Part shown: piece after piece, positions 1 through 12,500 of the stretch
Layout of the letters: each line of letters begins with the position of its first letter
Numbering within the stretch: the stretch's first letter is position 1
Origin: Helopsaltes ochotensis
Taxonomy: Eukaryota > Chordata > Aves > Passeriformes > Locustellidae
Reading direction: 5' to 3'
DNA: 64,000 nt
Assembly: GCA_013400155.1 (NCBI GenBank)
Contig: VXBM01000873.1
Span: 248,026 to 312,025, forward strand
Translations under genes and position numbers: made by a program
Notes under the pieces: generated by a model
Told to the model about the DNA's origin: nothing
Seen by the model: only the letters and a program-made list of their open reading frames with translations
Database searches by the model: none

Positions 1-466
1 ATCACTGCTGGGATTTCTAATGCTGCAGGCAAGCTTTCAGTAATTTGAAAACATTACTCTCCTATTCTGCCTGTTTTTCTATTGCAGAATTATTTTTATT
101 TTAGATAAACTTTTTAAGATGCTGTCACAATTTTGGAAAGTGTTTTGGGGTGGATTGTTTAGTTTTGATTTTACAGATTTATATGCCTCATCCAATTAAA
201 CTCAGTACTTCACTATTTTCCACTTGATTCTTGTCTCAGTTGCATATAAAGACCATTTAGAAGATTCAACAAAACACCTTAAAAGCCAGTACACCAAATG
301 CACAAAAGCCCACATCACATACCAAAGGTGTTCTACATATATGCATGAAATGCACGTAAAAAGCTAAATTCATTGCTACCCTAATTTATAAAACAAAGGC
401 AGTATCCTGCTTAGATAAAGGTGTAAGAGGCTTGTCTAGAATGCTGTCAAGCAGTATGCAATATCA

Positions 467-510
467 ATAGAAATATTACAGTACAGTAATATAGAAATAT
501 TACAGTACAG
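467..510. repeat. 20-bp direct repeat, two copies, period 24
   Basis: Positions 467-486 and 491-510 are identical, separated by TAAT. The junction also forms a small inverted repeat, ATATTAC (473-479) against GTAATAT (486-492) around a 6-base loop. This is probably a recent local duplication. Confidence 0.8.
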
Positions 511-3393
511 ACTTTGTCTTCTGTGCACTTATCAGGCCCTTCAAGTCGCATATATCCCTCCATACATATCAAAAAGCAGAACTTAACCACAGGTCACACT
601 TCTCAAAACCAATTTCATAAGCAACCCTTCCTTCTTTTGTGCTGTATTAATGTTAAGTGTCTAAGCCTTTAAAAAGTACTCAAAATAATTTTACAGATAA
701 ACGGAAATGGTTGGACAACATCCACTGCCACGTGCAGTTCACAACAAAGGACAAATTTAAACAGTTTTGATGCACCTAACGTCATTCTTAACACCAGAAA
801 TATGCTGGGAGCTACAAACCAAGCCTGTCAAGGTTAGCTGAAAAACTATCAAACACCAATCTGCCCTACTCTTTAATAGACAGGAATTTAAAAATTAGTA
901 CTTCCAAACTATCTTGAAAGATAGCAACCTATATAACAACAATTAAATGTTAAAATGTTTAACTCAAGAGTTAAAATTTAAATTCTGCACCTGGGGTGAA
1001 ACAATATGCCACATGCAGGCAGATTTGCTCCTGGGTTTGTGTCCAACCTGCAACAAGATAAAATGTTTCTCTTGTCCTAAAGACTGCGGTACTAGATCTA
1101 ATGCAATCTGCTCCCAAGCAAACAAAGGGGTCAGAAGATTTCCAGTATACAGAAAGCTGGGCTTGCAATATATCACAAATTAAGAAATCAAACATTACTG
1201 TACTGATTACCACTTTCTTTCTTCTTTAGGTCATTCAAAAAACCAAAATTTTACATGAGCTTCCAAGACATTGAAAACATACCCAGCACTAACTATGAGA
1301 GCAAGTTTTAAAACCTTTTCATAGTTTATCAATAAGAAGTATGTGCTGTACAATGTATCTTATGCTATATACAAAATATCTTAATTTTATGCATTTTTTA
1401 TATGTAGATACATAGATATGTATATCTGCATATATATATTTTTATACACATGGGCTAACATTAAACTGTTAACATCGATTCCCTTTTACTAACTGTTAAT
1501 CGTTGATTTGAGTGTTTTTTAGTGGCTACAGATAGTCAATACAAAGAAGAACCTTCATACAGTTCCAATAAACTTCTGAAAAAAACCAAACCAAAACAGA
1601 ACCAAAAAACCCCAAGAGGAAATTATTTAATTACCCTGAATGGTATTTTGCATAATGCTATTCACACATGAGGAATATGCAACTTAACAAATCTGTTCCT
1701 CTCATTTAATGTATCCAGAATCTTTTCAGCTTACTTGTTTTGTTTTGCACTTGAGATCTCAAAGGACAAACCAGAAAATGTTTTGCATTAACCACAGTTT
1801 GTAGTAGCACAAGCTATAATAAAACTTCTGTAAACACTACCTCATGGTTTATGCCCTCAATATCACAATCATTTTAGGCCTTTGAAGAATCAGGCTTCAA
1901 AATAACAATCTTTATAAATGAGCACAGAGATAAGCAAGAGTAACACGTGATTCATTTTATATCCTTACCTAGAAACCAACCATGACTTTTGATATATGAT
2001 GCACAAAATACAAGCTGAGGTTCTAATCCTGCAAATGTCAGAGGAATTTTGCATGGGTACTACTCCAGTGCAATGTTAAATGCATTCAGGATACACTTAA
2101 CCTGACTGTAACTGGTGTCAGGTTAACAAGGGCTGGGGGAGCAAGCCCAAATTAAACAGGATCATCATAGACACTTTTTTTCCTGGAAGCATGATAAAAT
2201 CTTATGCTACAAGTTTCACATAACAAAGGGCAATACGCAGACTTGCTTCTCTCTCATATCTGCAAATGGACTGTAGCTTATGTTTCTCAGTGGAAATTTC
2301 TATTAGCAGTTTTCAGCAATGATTCTTGATCAGCATCTGCAGTAATTCTCTGTCAGCAGTCAGTGCCCAAAATTTGATACTGAACTGTCCTGACTGCTAA
2401 GCTGCACAGCAAGTTTCTCTCCAAAAGACTGCCTAATCATTCGTGAACACAAGTAAACTCCTGACATACACACAGTGGCTGTGAGCACCGCAATTTACGT
2501 CGTGTTTTTTTGAAGTTGCCTCCCATTTGTTTTATTTGAGTCTCACTTATCTTACCTCTTCATTTTCTTCATAATACTAATGATTTTAAAGAATTTTGCC
2601 ACAGTACCTTCAGTCAATTCTTTTCCAAACTACTTACTTTCACAAAAGCTCCTTCCTACCTTTCATGATCTTTGACATCCTCCTCTGTAGTTCAGCAACT
2701 TTCATTACTTCCTGAATCAGGAGAGGGGAGCAACATGGATTTGTAGTGGCATGATGATGCTTTCTACTTCTTTTTTTAACTCCTTCCTAATGCCTAACCT
2801 GTCCTATCCTTTATTAGCAACATCTTGGCACAGAGCTTATTTTTTCATTGGATTATACAAGTTGTATGTTTTGTTTTTTTCCTGAGTAGAAAGTCAGTTC
2901 ATGCTTCATTTTTATGTACGGAAAATTAGGATTGCAGTCCCTTCATGTGCATTACACTGAAATTGATCTGTACTGAACTTAAACTGCAAACTTACATCCA
3001 CACTTTCAAAATAAGATTCTTCTGCAGACATTGTGGTTCAGCCTTTGGGATTTTCATGCTCCAAATGAGTTAATACAACCAGCAAACTTGTCACATTCCC
3101 ACTTATCCCTTGTTCCATCCCTTGAAGGCATAGGCCCTGGGCAGACTTGGGGTGAGGGGTACAACCTCTTTTCACTGAGCAAACTGGCCATGACTGCACA
3201 GCCCAAAGCAAACTCACCTTGAAACAGGTCCTGCTTTAGTAAGGACTGCATCAATCCCACAACAGCTCAGCAATACCTTTAGAGAAGGCTAGGAGAGTCA
3301 GAGACACTCAACTCCCTGGTAACAAAGTCAGGCCTAGTCTTTGTCACTGTTTCACATTTGTACCCATACTCACTAGTCCCATTCACTAATCCT

Positions 3394-3418
3394 TGGCAAC
3401 CAACCAACCAACCAACCA
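3394..3418. repeat. (CCAA)n microsatellite
   Basis: About five consecutive CCAA units in otherwise unremarkable DNA. Confidence 0.8.
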
Positions 3419-5860
3419 AAAATGCCCATCCTTGAGTTCTGAGTCTCCACAGAAACCCTGAAAAACTGACAGCTAATTTGTTACATCCTATTTCTGGAAC
3501 ACCAAAGCAGGCCTACTCAAGGAGTTACACAAGATGCACCATATCAGCAACTTTCTTTTCAAGTTGTTTCAAAACTTTGCAATTGTCTCCTGCCTTCTAT
3601 TTCATCCTTCCCAACAGCTCCTTCTCATACCCTTTCTCACAGACACTTCACTTTGAAAAACTCCCCAACGTGTTCACTCCTTAAAAACATAGCCTCTTGC
3701 AAAAGAATCTCCTTAAACTCTTTCTGGGTGAAGCAAGGCTCAGAGAATTTGTTTCACTCTTCCACTGACTTAATCTTTCTTGGGCACTCCTACACATGGA
3801 TAACTTATCAGCAAGCTTCCTGGGTTTGATGTGCTTCAAAGAGTATACTCTAACTGTTCTCACGTCTTTAGGAGCGTGACTCTTTGGCTTACCTGTGTTT
3901 GACACAGATTTTATGTTCTTTTCCACCTTTCCCATTTGCAGAAAAAACCTTAACATTTGAAAAGGGTCTTTTTACTTGTACTGATCTGCTTTACTTTGCT
4001 TGTCAGCCTGCTCAGCTTTTTTGGTATTTTTGACAGATAACATACAATTGCTTTGAGCCTTTACTATTAGTGCCTTTGAAGAATTACACTCTACTTACAA
4101 CTATTATACACTTTTGGCTGCCTCTCACCATTCGATTAATTTCTTTCCTCGCTATATGAAGACCTACTTCAGAAGAGTACACACTGCCACAATAATTCTT
4201 GCCTTTGCTGCTCCTGAAACAACACTGACTTTAATGACGTTATGATCAGCGTCATCTCAGAACTGGCTGGAATTTTGAATGCAAAACTCTGAACTTAATT
4301 CTTGCTGGTCAGTAAATTGTCCAGAGCTGTTACCCCCAGTGTATCTGTACAAGCTACACCCAGAAAGTAGGATTTTTTTTGGCACCTGGGCAAATTTCAT
4401 GTTGGGCCTAGACATAACCTACATGAGGGATACTGAGGCCTCTCATTAACAATCGTATTTCCTACTCTTGGAGCTTCTCTACACTCCCTCAATATACGAC
4501 AGTTACTGTTAACATCTAGGTTGGGCAGTCAGTCATACAGCCCTGATCTCTGTACTCTTCCTACACAGCCTAGAACATCAAGCCATGGGACTCTGTGTAA
4601 CTTCCCTAAACAGTTAAGTCCTCCTTAAGAAAGTTTCCCACATCATGCACGTGCAAGCTACTCACTCCTCTCTATGCATCCACAAAGTTTTTGATATTCC
4701 AAGTATCTATCACAAGTATTCTATCACAGAGATGTTTTAACACCATGAAGGTGATGCACCACTTCAAGAGAGAGTGTCATGGCAAACTTTACAATCCTTA
4801 TCCACCAGCTTTTGCCCACTGTTCGGTTTTTAAACATATATTAATATATATATATGGTGTATATATAAGCACGTTTTCATTGAAGGCATACATAGCCTGG
4901 CTGCAAATTTATTTACATAAAGCCTATTCTAATGTAGACTCTATTTATTAAAAAAATATTTTTATTTTCTCTTGAATCTTAGCACCCTTTTTTCTTCATC
5001 ATTTTCTCAACTCTGTATTAAAACTGCCTCTAACTCCACTTGGTCCCACACATCAAAGACCTTTGCTCTGTAGAGAAAGGGGCCTTTAACTCCCCTTCCT
5101 AATAGCCTGCATGTTACTTCTCATACCTCTTGGCTACCCATTTCCACACAGCGTGGCCTGTGATAAACAGCTCTTCTCTAGAGACTGACTTGACATCTCC
5201 TAAAATCTGTCACTTCTGTCAACAGCAAGTAACTGGGTAGCAGTGCTAATATATGTGCCTAACAGTAATAATGTCTGACTGCTCTACCTGCATCTGCCAA
5301 CCTGCTGGGACCCCCAGCCGCAGGGAGACAGCACAAGGCTCAGAGGGCTGACACCCTGCCTGTACTTCACTGAAGGGCTGCAGCGTGGCACATGACCACA
5401 ATGAAGGGATGCTGTGCCTAAGGAGTTGGAGCTCTCCCACCTTTCACCATGGTTTACCAGCAAAAAGAAGGGGGCACATGAAGTAATTTCCTGGCACCAT
5501 GTTACCAACAGGGGTCAAAGAAGGATACTGATGCATCTGAAGGGGCTGGTGGCAAGGAAAGACTGCGATTCAGACTGAGACCATCTGCCTCACAGATCAA
5601 TTCTGCTACTTTTGTCTGACTGTCTCTGTGTTAGTGTGAATTTAAATGTTGCTGCCTCACTCAACTCTCTTTTTATGGTACTAACACAGGCATCCTGCAA
5701 AGGTTGTTAACACTTAAATAAAATAACTGCAAACTTAAACATGTTGTATTTCATCTCCAGAAACTGAGGTCTTCATTTACAACTGCTCATACCTTCAAGA
5801 GAATGATGTCTGAAGACTCAGCACAGTAAGGTGGCCTATAAATTACAACTGTACACTTAC

Positions 5861-6348
5861 CGGAAGGAAAGTTCTGCACTTCGGAATTCCTTTATCTGAC
5901 CTCTGCGTCTAAAGAAGTAAGGTTAAGACACAGACTCTGCTGTTTACGAGCTCACACTAATCAAAACGGAAGTTAAAGACCTAAGTACCTCTGGGAATCT
6001 GGGCCGAGGGATCCAACCGTTCAGGTACTTGCAACTTTGATCCCAGTCATCGCAAGACGCTTGAAATTTGACCCTGCGTACTGCGCACAAAGCAAATCCT
6101 GGTTCCCAACTTCCCTCTGGTTGAGACGTCCGGCGCTCGCCTCTCTGCTCGCTACCGTGGGGCAGGACAGCGCTTGCAAAGGCGGCCGCGCCACCGCGCC
6201 GCGCGGGAGGCCGTTCCCGCAGGGAACCCAGCCGCCGCGCCACTTCCTCCTTCCGCCGCTCCAGCGGAACCCGCCCGCCGCGGCCCGCCCGCCCCGAGCC
6301 CCGCTCCATCTCCCCCCTCCGCACTGCCGCTGCCGTGCCCTCACGAGG
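5861..6348 (-). promoter_or_regulatory. GC-rich promoter flank with a strong minus-strand splice donor
   Basis: GC and CpG content climb steeply from about 6100 to the gap at 6349. On the minus strand the sequence ends in TTCCG followed by GTAAGTGT, a near-ideal 5' splice site with GT at 5860-5859, as expected for an untranslated first exon of a leftward gene. A pyrimidine-rich acceptor-like CTTCTTTAG lies about 50 bases upstream, so a small second untranslated exon is an alternative. The gene is not proven; synteny suggests IRF2. Confidence 0.45.
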
Positions 6349-7420
6349 NNNNNNNNNNNNNNNNNNNNNNNNNNNNNNNNNNNNNNNNNNNNNNNNNNNN
6401 NNNNNNNNNNNNNNNNNNNNNNNNNNNNNNNNNNNNNNNNNNNNNNNNNNNNNNNNNNNNNNNNNNNNNNNNNNNNNNNNNNNNNNNNNNNNNNNNNNNN
6501 NNNNNNNNNNNNNNNNNNNNNNNNNNNNNNNNNNNNNNNNNNNNNNNNNNNNNNNNNNNNNNNNNNNNNNNNNNNNNNNNNNNNNNNNNNNNNNNNNNNN
6601 NNNNNNNNNNNNNNNNNNNNNNNNNNNNNNNNNNNNNNNNNNNNNNNNNNNNNNNNNNNNNNNNNNNNNNNNNNNNNNNNNNNNNNNNNNNNNNNNNNNN
6701 NNNNNNNNNNNNNNNNNNNNNNNNNNNNNNNNNNNNNNNNNNNNNNNNNNNNNNNNNNNNNNNNNNNNNNNNNNNNNNNNNNNNNNNNNNNNNNNNNNNN
6801 NNNNNNNNNNNNNNNNNNNNNNNNNNNNNNNNNNNNNNNNNNNNNNNNNNNNNNNNNNNNNNNNNNNNNNNNNNNNNNNNNNNNNNNNNNNNNNNNNNNN
6901 NNNNNNNNNNNNNNNNNNNNNNNNNNNNNNNNNNNNNNNNNNNNNNNNNNNNNNNNNNNNNNNNNNNNNNNNNNNNNNNNNNNNNNNNNNNNNNNNNNNN
7001 NNNNNNNNNNNNNNNNNNNNNNNNNNNNNNNNNNNNNNNNNNNNNNNNNNNNNNNNNNNNNNNNNNNNNNNNNNNNNNNNNNNNNNNNNNNNNNNNNNNN
7101 NNNNNNNNNNNNNNNNNNNNNNNNNNNNNNNNNNNNNNNNNNNNNNNNNNNNNNNNNNNNNNNNNNNNNNNNNNNNNNNNNNNNNNNNNNNNNNNNNNNN
7201 NNNNNNNNNNNNNNNNNNNNNNNNNNNNNNNNNNNNNNNNNNNNNNNNNNNNNNNNNNNNNNNNNNNNNNNNNNNNNNNNNNNCACCGGGCTCTGCCACC
7301 GACCCTGCCCGGAACCGGCTCCCGCTGATCGCCGGCCTCCCGCAACACGCGCTGGGCCCGCAGGGCTGCACCGAGAACTGGAGCGAGGAGTACTGTTCCC
7401 GGGTAGCGAGGAGCGACGAG
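6120..7420. promoter_or_regulatory. CpG island interrupted by an assembly gap
   Basis: Both flanks of the gap are very rich in C, G and CpG, in contrast with the AT-rich surroundings. In vertebrates such islands mark promoters of housekeeping or widely expressed genes. The gap prevents placing a start site. Long open frames crossing it are artefacts of reading N as residues. Confidence 0.75.
6349..7283. other. Assembly gap (935 N)
   Basis: A run of undetermined bases inside a CpG island; the true length may differ from 935. Confidence 1.
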
Positions 7421-7924
7421 CACTGTTCTGGGAGGCACAAACATAAGGCTCAAAGCAGGGGAGGAATCCCTGCTGCCCAGCTCCACCAGCACCGACTGAA
7501 TCGCTCCTTGTGTCTTTAGCCCCTCTGTTGAGGTGGGAGTCTTGGTTTCAGTCTGGTACACGTGCATGCTAGGGCTGGCATTGCCTTTGGAAAAGAACAA
7601 CGTCGTAGTTCCACAACGAGGACAATTACAGATCAGATCCTTTGAACCCAGCGAGGCTCAAGCAGCTGGCTTTCTTAAAGAGAGAGCTTTTGCATTTCAA
7701 CAGATTTTACAAACTGCCATAACTTAGTTATGGAGTCAATGTAGAGACCAAAGCTTTCTACAGGATGTTGATAATCCCGATTGAAACTACAGTAAATAAA
7801 ATTGACTGAGGTTGCAATGCGCCGTTCATAGCCTTGGCCATAAGTGATAAAGGAGAAAGAGCACTTGGAGGCTGGAGGAGATACGAAATGTGGTAATTTC
7901 AGAAGGCTGTACATGGAGACAGAC

Positions 7925-7992
7925 AAGTGTATGCGTCTGTCTCACATGCACGCATATATACATGTTCTGTATGCACATACATACATACAATG
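7925..7992. repeat. CA/TA-rich degenerate microsatellite
   Basis: Alternating purine-pyrimidine sequence with ACATACATACATACA near its end. It is simple sequence; the frames reading through it on both strands are low-complexity. Confidence 0.6.
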
Positions 7993-8244
7993 TATTCAGG
8001 TAGCCAAGCGGTGCAGCTCCCTGTGCAGATAGATACAGGATGCACAGGGAGAAGTGCCGGGACACCAGCGGTTGTGCGGGGAGTGGTTAAGGAGCTGTGT
8101 GCTCTCCAGCTGTACAGCTGTTCTTCATGTGCTGTCTGCTTGGAGGATCCTTTGTGGCAGCATCCCTGGATGTGCAGAGGACACCAAGCTAGCAAAGAGA
8201 TAGGGAGTCCACCCTTGTGAAAAGGCTTCCCTTGCCCTGAGAAC

Positions 8245-8310
8245 ATAATCACAAAACAATTTAGGTTGGCAGAGACCATGGATGTCAGCAATCTACCACC
8301 TCCCAAAAGA
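8245..8310 (-). mobile_element. CR1 LINE 3'-end fragment (short)
   Basis: The segment reads like the reverse complement of a CR1 tail: AATCACAAAACAATTTAGG then a TTGG-plus-purine run, the usual start of minus-oriented CR1 insertions. It is short and diverged. Confidence 0.5.
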
Positions 8311-9039
8311 CTTTCTGTGGCCTAGAAGGTGGCTGTGTTCCACATGTGCACCAGTGAAGTAGGAAGATCAAGGAACAGTTTTGGGAAGCAAGACATAGGG
8401 TGCCAAGTAGAACAGTAAAATAAAGCATCTCCTTCTAAACTTCTCTAGAAACATTCCCAGCAGTAAGGAGAGGTCCACACTCATGTGGAGGGATACAGGT
8501 TCCCAGAACAGCTGCATAAGAGAAGCAAGGAAGGTCCTACTCACATGGCTGGTACTCCTAGATACTTCCAGAAGAGACTGATATCCATGAAGCCACAGTG
8601 GAATGAGAATGAGGGATATGGGACACCTGGCTTCAAACTGGCATGTTGACTGAATAGATGTGCAGGGAAAGGAAATAATCAGCAAGACATGGTAGTGACA
8701 AACCACAGTTTATGTAGGAGGGTCAGACTAGGCTGTGGCTATAGGGAAAGGGGCTATGAACTCCATGACAAAAGAAGCAGCAAAATCAGCAAACTCGAAT
8801 AACTAAAGCCAAATTTTCACTTAAGGTCTAACCAGGATAATGGTAGGGTATTAGTGCCCTCTGACCAGGTTGGAGACAGTTACTAAGGCCAGGCTGGATT
8901 AGAGAGGAGTAAACTGATTCAAAGTGAAAAATTTCTAACCAACTTGTTCCCACTCAGAAATAAGATCTAACAGTTACAATAACTCATGAAAGAATTGGTT
9001 CAGCACTCAAAAACTGTCCCAAAGCTGGTGGAAGATGGC

Positions 9040-9560
9040 AGGATGAAATGCAAAGAACAGAATGGGGAGGGCTGCAACATGCCTCTTGACAATCACTCTG
9101 GCCCATGGGTAACAGAAACAGCAAAGACCCAGAGAAGAGCAACAAACATAAAGAAAAATATGGAGCCACCCTGATGTTGGAGTGATTCAAGGATTTAAGT
9201 GACCAAGATTATACAGGATGGAGAAGTGATAAACAACAGAAAACAGCCCAGAAGATTAATGAGAGGAGTAGGAGTGGGTTATTTGCTTTCTTTTCTAATA
9301 TAAGAACTAGAGAGCATCGAGTGAAACTAGCAGGTGCCAATTTAAAGCAAACAGAAGGAGGTGAATCTCCTCTCCTGCAGCAGGTAAACAGTAGGACATC
9401 TTCCTTTGAGATGCCAGCAGTTCACAGGGGATCCTAAAAAAGCACCTGTACACATCACAGAAGAAAAAAAATTCCACGAGGTTTATTAAATGTGAAAACA
9501 CCAATGCTGCCTCAAGCAGACCCCAAAGCCACAAATTTCTGGGGTCTAGAAGCCCTTTGG
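9040..9560 (+). mobile_element. Old CR1-type LINE fragment (end of the RT frame and 3' region)
   Basis: Phrases typical of older amniote CR1 elements are visible: CAAAGACCCAGAGAAGAG near 9123, then GTGAAACTAGCAGGTGCCAA near 9321, which matches the region just before the end of the CR1 reverse-transcriptase frame. No intact frame remains. The outer limits are approximate. Confidence 0.55.
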
Positions 9561-12500
9561 TACCCTTCAAAAAGTCCTGAATAGACACGCCTACAATTAG
9601 TTCAGGTCAGGAATGCTACTCCAACACCTCCCTCCAAGCAAAGAGTAGAGTGACTTGGGCTGGCTTTTGCAGTACTCAGTAGCTGTTATTTTTTCTAGTA
9701 TGTGCTTTTAATTTGTTTGCAGAATGAGCCAGCTGTGAAAAACACTTTAGTTTATGTATCAGTAAATATTATGTAGAAAAAATACCATCATTTTAATAAT
9801 TTAATGTCTCATTCAGAAGACACTATTCACGAAGTGGCATTGCTATGAATTACATTAGTTGGTTTTGGTCAAAGAAAACAGGCAGCTTCCCCGAGAAACA
9901 CTAGCCAAGCCACTGGGCAGAATTTGCAGCTCACTCTTGCCGTTTCCTCCTACCACCTTCACCTCATCTCAGTGGAGCACATTCAAGGATCTTGATGTAT
10001 TCTGTGCATTGATAAAGGCCTTTCCCTCCACGTCTCCCCGCAGCACAAAATCAGAAGTTATACCAGAAGTTAAATCTTCTGTTGTGATTCCTTTTTTTTT
10101 ATGTGGAAAGGTAATGGGAATGGGCAGCTTTTGTTTTCTAAACTTAACTTTCATCAGTGACTCATTCCCTCCAAAAAGAGACTTTAACCTCTTGTGACTT
10201 TGCTGTTTCAGTAAGATGTGGCAGCTTTAAAATCAGAATTTAACTAAGAAACATCACGTATCCACAGCTTTTCCTCTGCAGAACTGCCAAATTTTGCAAT
10301 TTATTCTTTTACCCACCTTCTTTAGGGATCTAGACACTACTATCAGTTGTTTCCATGAGCATCCTGCCTCTCCTTCACAAATGAGCTGCTTTTCTAGCCT
10401 GGAGTTCATTTCTGTGAGAAAAAAAACTTCAAACAGGGAATGCCTTAAGTTCCAAAAGGTAAATAAATATGCAATATGTCAGCCGTCTTTGTATCTTCAT
10501 GTGGATTTTTGTTTTGTGGGTTTTGTTTGTTTGTTTTTTAAGTTTATTATTATTTTTGAAAAGTTAATGTTTATGAGATTTTTCGTTTTTTCTGCTTTTG
10601 TTGTGGGTATTACCCTGTCTTTATGTGGAGCTGACTATACCATCATTTTGGTTCTTAAAATCCCTGTCACAGGCATTGGGACCATTCATATATAGAATTG
10701 GAGAAGCTGAATTTTCTCATGGAGCTGGGACTCAAGCTTACCTAGTCACCTACAACTGACCTGTTTATTTTTCTGATACATTAAAGTAGGAAAGCTAATT
10801 TATGTTACAGGCCAGTATCAAGAAAATAAATCAATTACAAGAGTCTTATAATTCTTACTTTAATAGTATTGCCCATATCTTCCTGAGTGCCTACATCCAT
10901 TTTTAAACATGATGCACACTTTAATTTGTTTTCAATTTGTTCTGTGAAAAATATTCTGATGCTGATGTTATCTTTTGCACTGATATTTTTAGATAATAGA
11001 TAGTAATGACACCTTTCTTATTAAAAAGGAAAAACAGAAAACCAAAAATCCCATGAGATTTTTAGGGCTAAGAATTAAAAGTATTTGCGTATTACTGTAA
11101 CACAATAATCACCCAAAGTATTATGGAAAAGTGTTGACTAACCTTTTATGAAGTTCTAATTAATTTGTCCTCTGGAATCAGTTTCATTTGTTGGAGGGTT
11201 GGTTGTTTGGCGGTTTGGTTTTTTTTTGTTTCGTTTACTTTGTGTGTATACTGTTGTAAATGAAAGGACTGTCTGGGCTTTGGTGTTTCTGCAGCGTTCT
11301 GAAACTATTTATGCTCATGTTAAAATTCATAGAAACTAAAGCTTGTTGGTAGAACTGGAGATACAGGTGGGTTTCTTCTTCCTTACTCAGCCTGTGGAAG
11401 GCAAAAATTAACTCGCTTAAGTCCCAATCGAGCCCTTAAATAAAAGGACATGAGCAATTCCTCTAGAGTACAGAGAGAGCCTTCATGCATCTGAAGTCAA
11501 TGTGCACACAGAAGTATGGATAGGGAGAGCCTCCACCCCTCCTGCTTTGCCTTCATTTAGTCCAGGTTCCTTAACTCAAATTTTTGTTGCTTCCCCTCTT
11601 TTTCCTCCACTCTAATGGCTGCAAGGAAGCGTGCAGCTTGCTCTGCCCGTGTCTGGCAGGGCGCAGCCGTGTCATCTCCAGCGACAGCAGCCCGGGCTGA
11701 GCCCTCCTGGGCAGCTGCAGCAGGAGCCATGGACAGCAGCACGGCTGAGCGCCGGCAGCACCGCCCCAGCGCTATTCACGCAGCACAAAGATGGAATTTC
11801 CTGAACGCCTTTCGGAGCAAATCCAGCCGTGGGATATTTCCTTTGGTTATGGTTGGACTGTGCCAGCAGGGACACCTACCTATGACAGGCTTAACAGGGT
11901 GTCTAAATTAGTGAGTACTTCTCAGCTCTCATATTCCAGCTGTGCTGTTCTTCTGATTGCTAAGAAAGGAGATGATGGGAGTGTGGCTTTGTTTTTATTA
12001 GTAATAATTAAGGTAATAATTACAGAAAGCTGTTCCAGATGAAAAAAAGTATTTGCTCAGGCCAGATCTCTAAAGAGTAGCTTCTCTAAACTGCAAAACA
12101 AAGCTCTTCTGTTGCAATTCAAAGCTTCTTATACTTTCAGGAAAGCCAGGTGTCTTCACAAAGGCATTGATTTATCCAGCCCCTAGCAAATTCAGTCAGA
12201 AGGAGCCAGATAAAACAATAACCTGTGACAGACATTCTACTAAGAAATTGTTATACCTTCCCAATCATATTGTTCTGGCTGCAGCCAGGTGCTGCAGGAG
12301 GACAGGTAAGTGGGAAGAACATGTCTCCTGAGCCCAAACCAAATACATGACACAGAAGAACACTATTGAGGACTATAGTGCCTGCTCATCTTACTTGTCA
12401 CTGCTTTTATTTGGCTACAGTACTTCAGCCCATCGCTCTGCCAGCTCAGCTGCTGTACACAATTCACTTTATTTAATAGGAGAGAAAAAAGGGAAACAGG

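Larger units (their letters stand above)
1..5860. other. AT-rich stretch without recognised exon (possible IRF2 intron 1)
   Basis: No open frame here resembles a known protein, and the small frames present are of chance length. It contains a 20-bp direct repeat near 467-510, AT-rich simple sequence near 1375-1440 and 4836-4868, and a short CCAA run near 3394-3418. By vertebrate synteny the gene left of CASP3 is IRF2, on the same strand, so this could be its first intron. That is inference only; I looked for the conserved DNA-binding-domain exon of IRF2 on the minus strand and did not find it. Confidence 0.35.

Noticed and set aside
947..1183. 78-codon frame with several cysteines, considered as a small zinc-binding protein
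   Set aside because: No regular Cys/His spacing, frames of similar length on the other strand, and no homologue recognised.
1..5860. Search for IRF2 coding exons on the minus strand
   Set aside because: No segment encoding the conserved tryptophan-rich DNA-binding domain was found; the IRF2 link rests on synteny only.
5944..7600. Several open frames of 380-500 codons on both strands across 6349-7283
   Set aside because: They exist only because N bases were read as unknown residues. The real flanks are short GC-rich chance frames.
11615..11911. 98-codon frame in a GC-richer patch
   Set aside because: Alanine-rich start typical of GC-rich chance frames, no recognisable domain, and an overlapping frame on the other strand.
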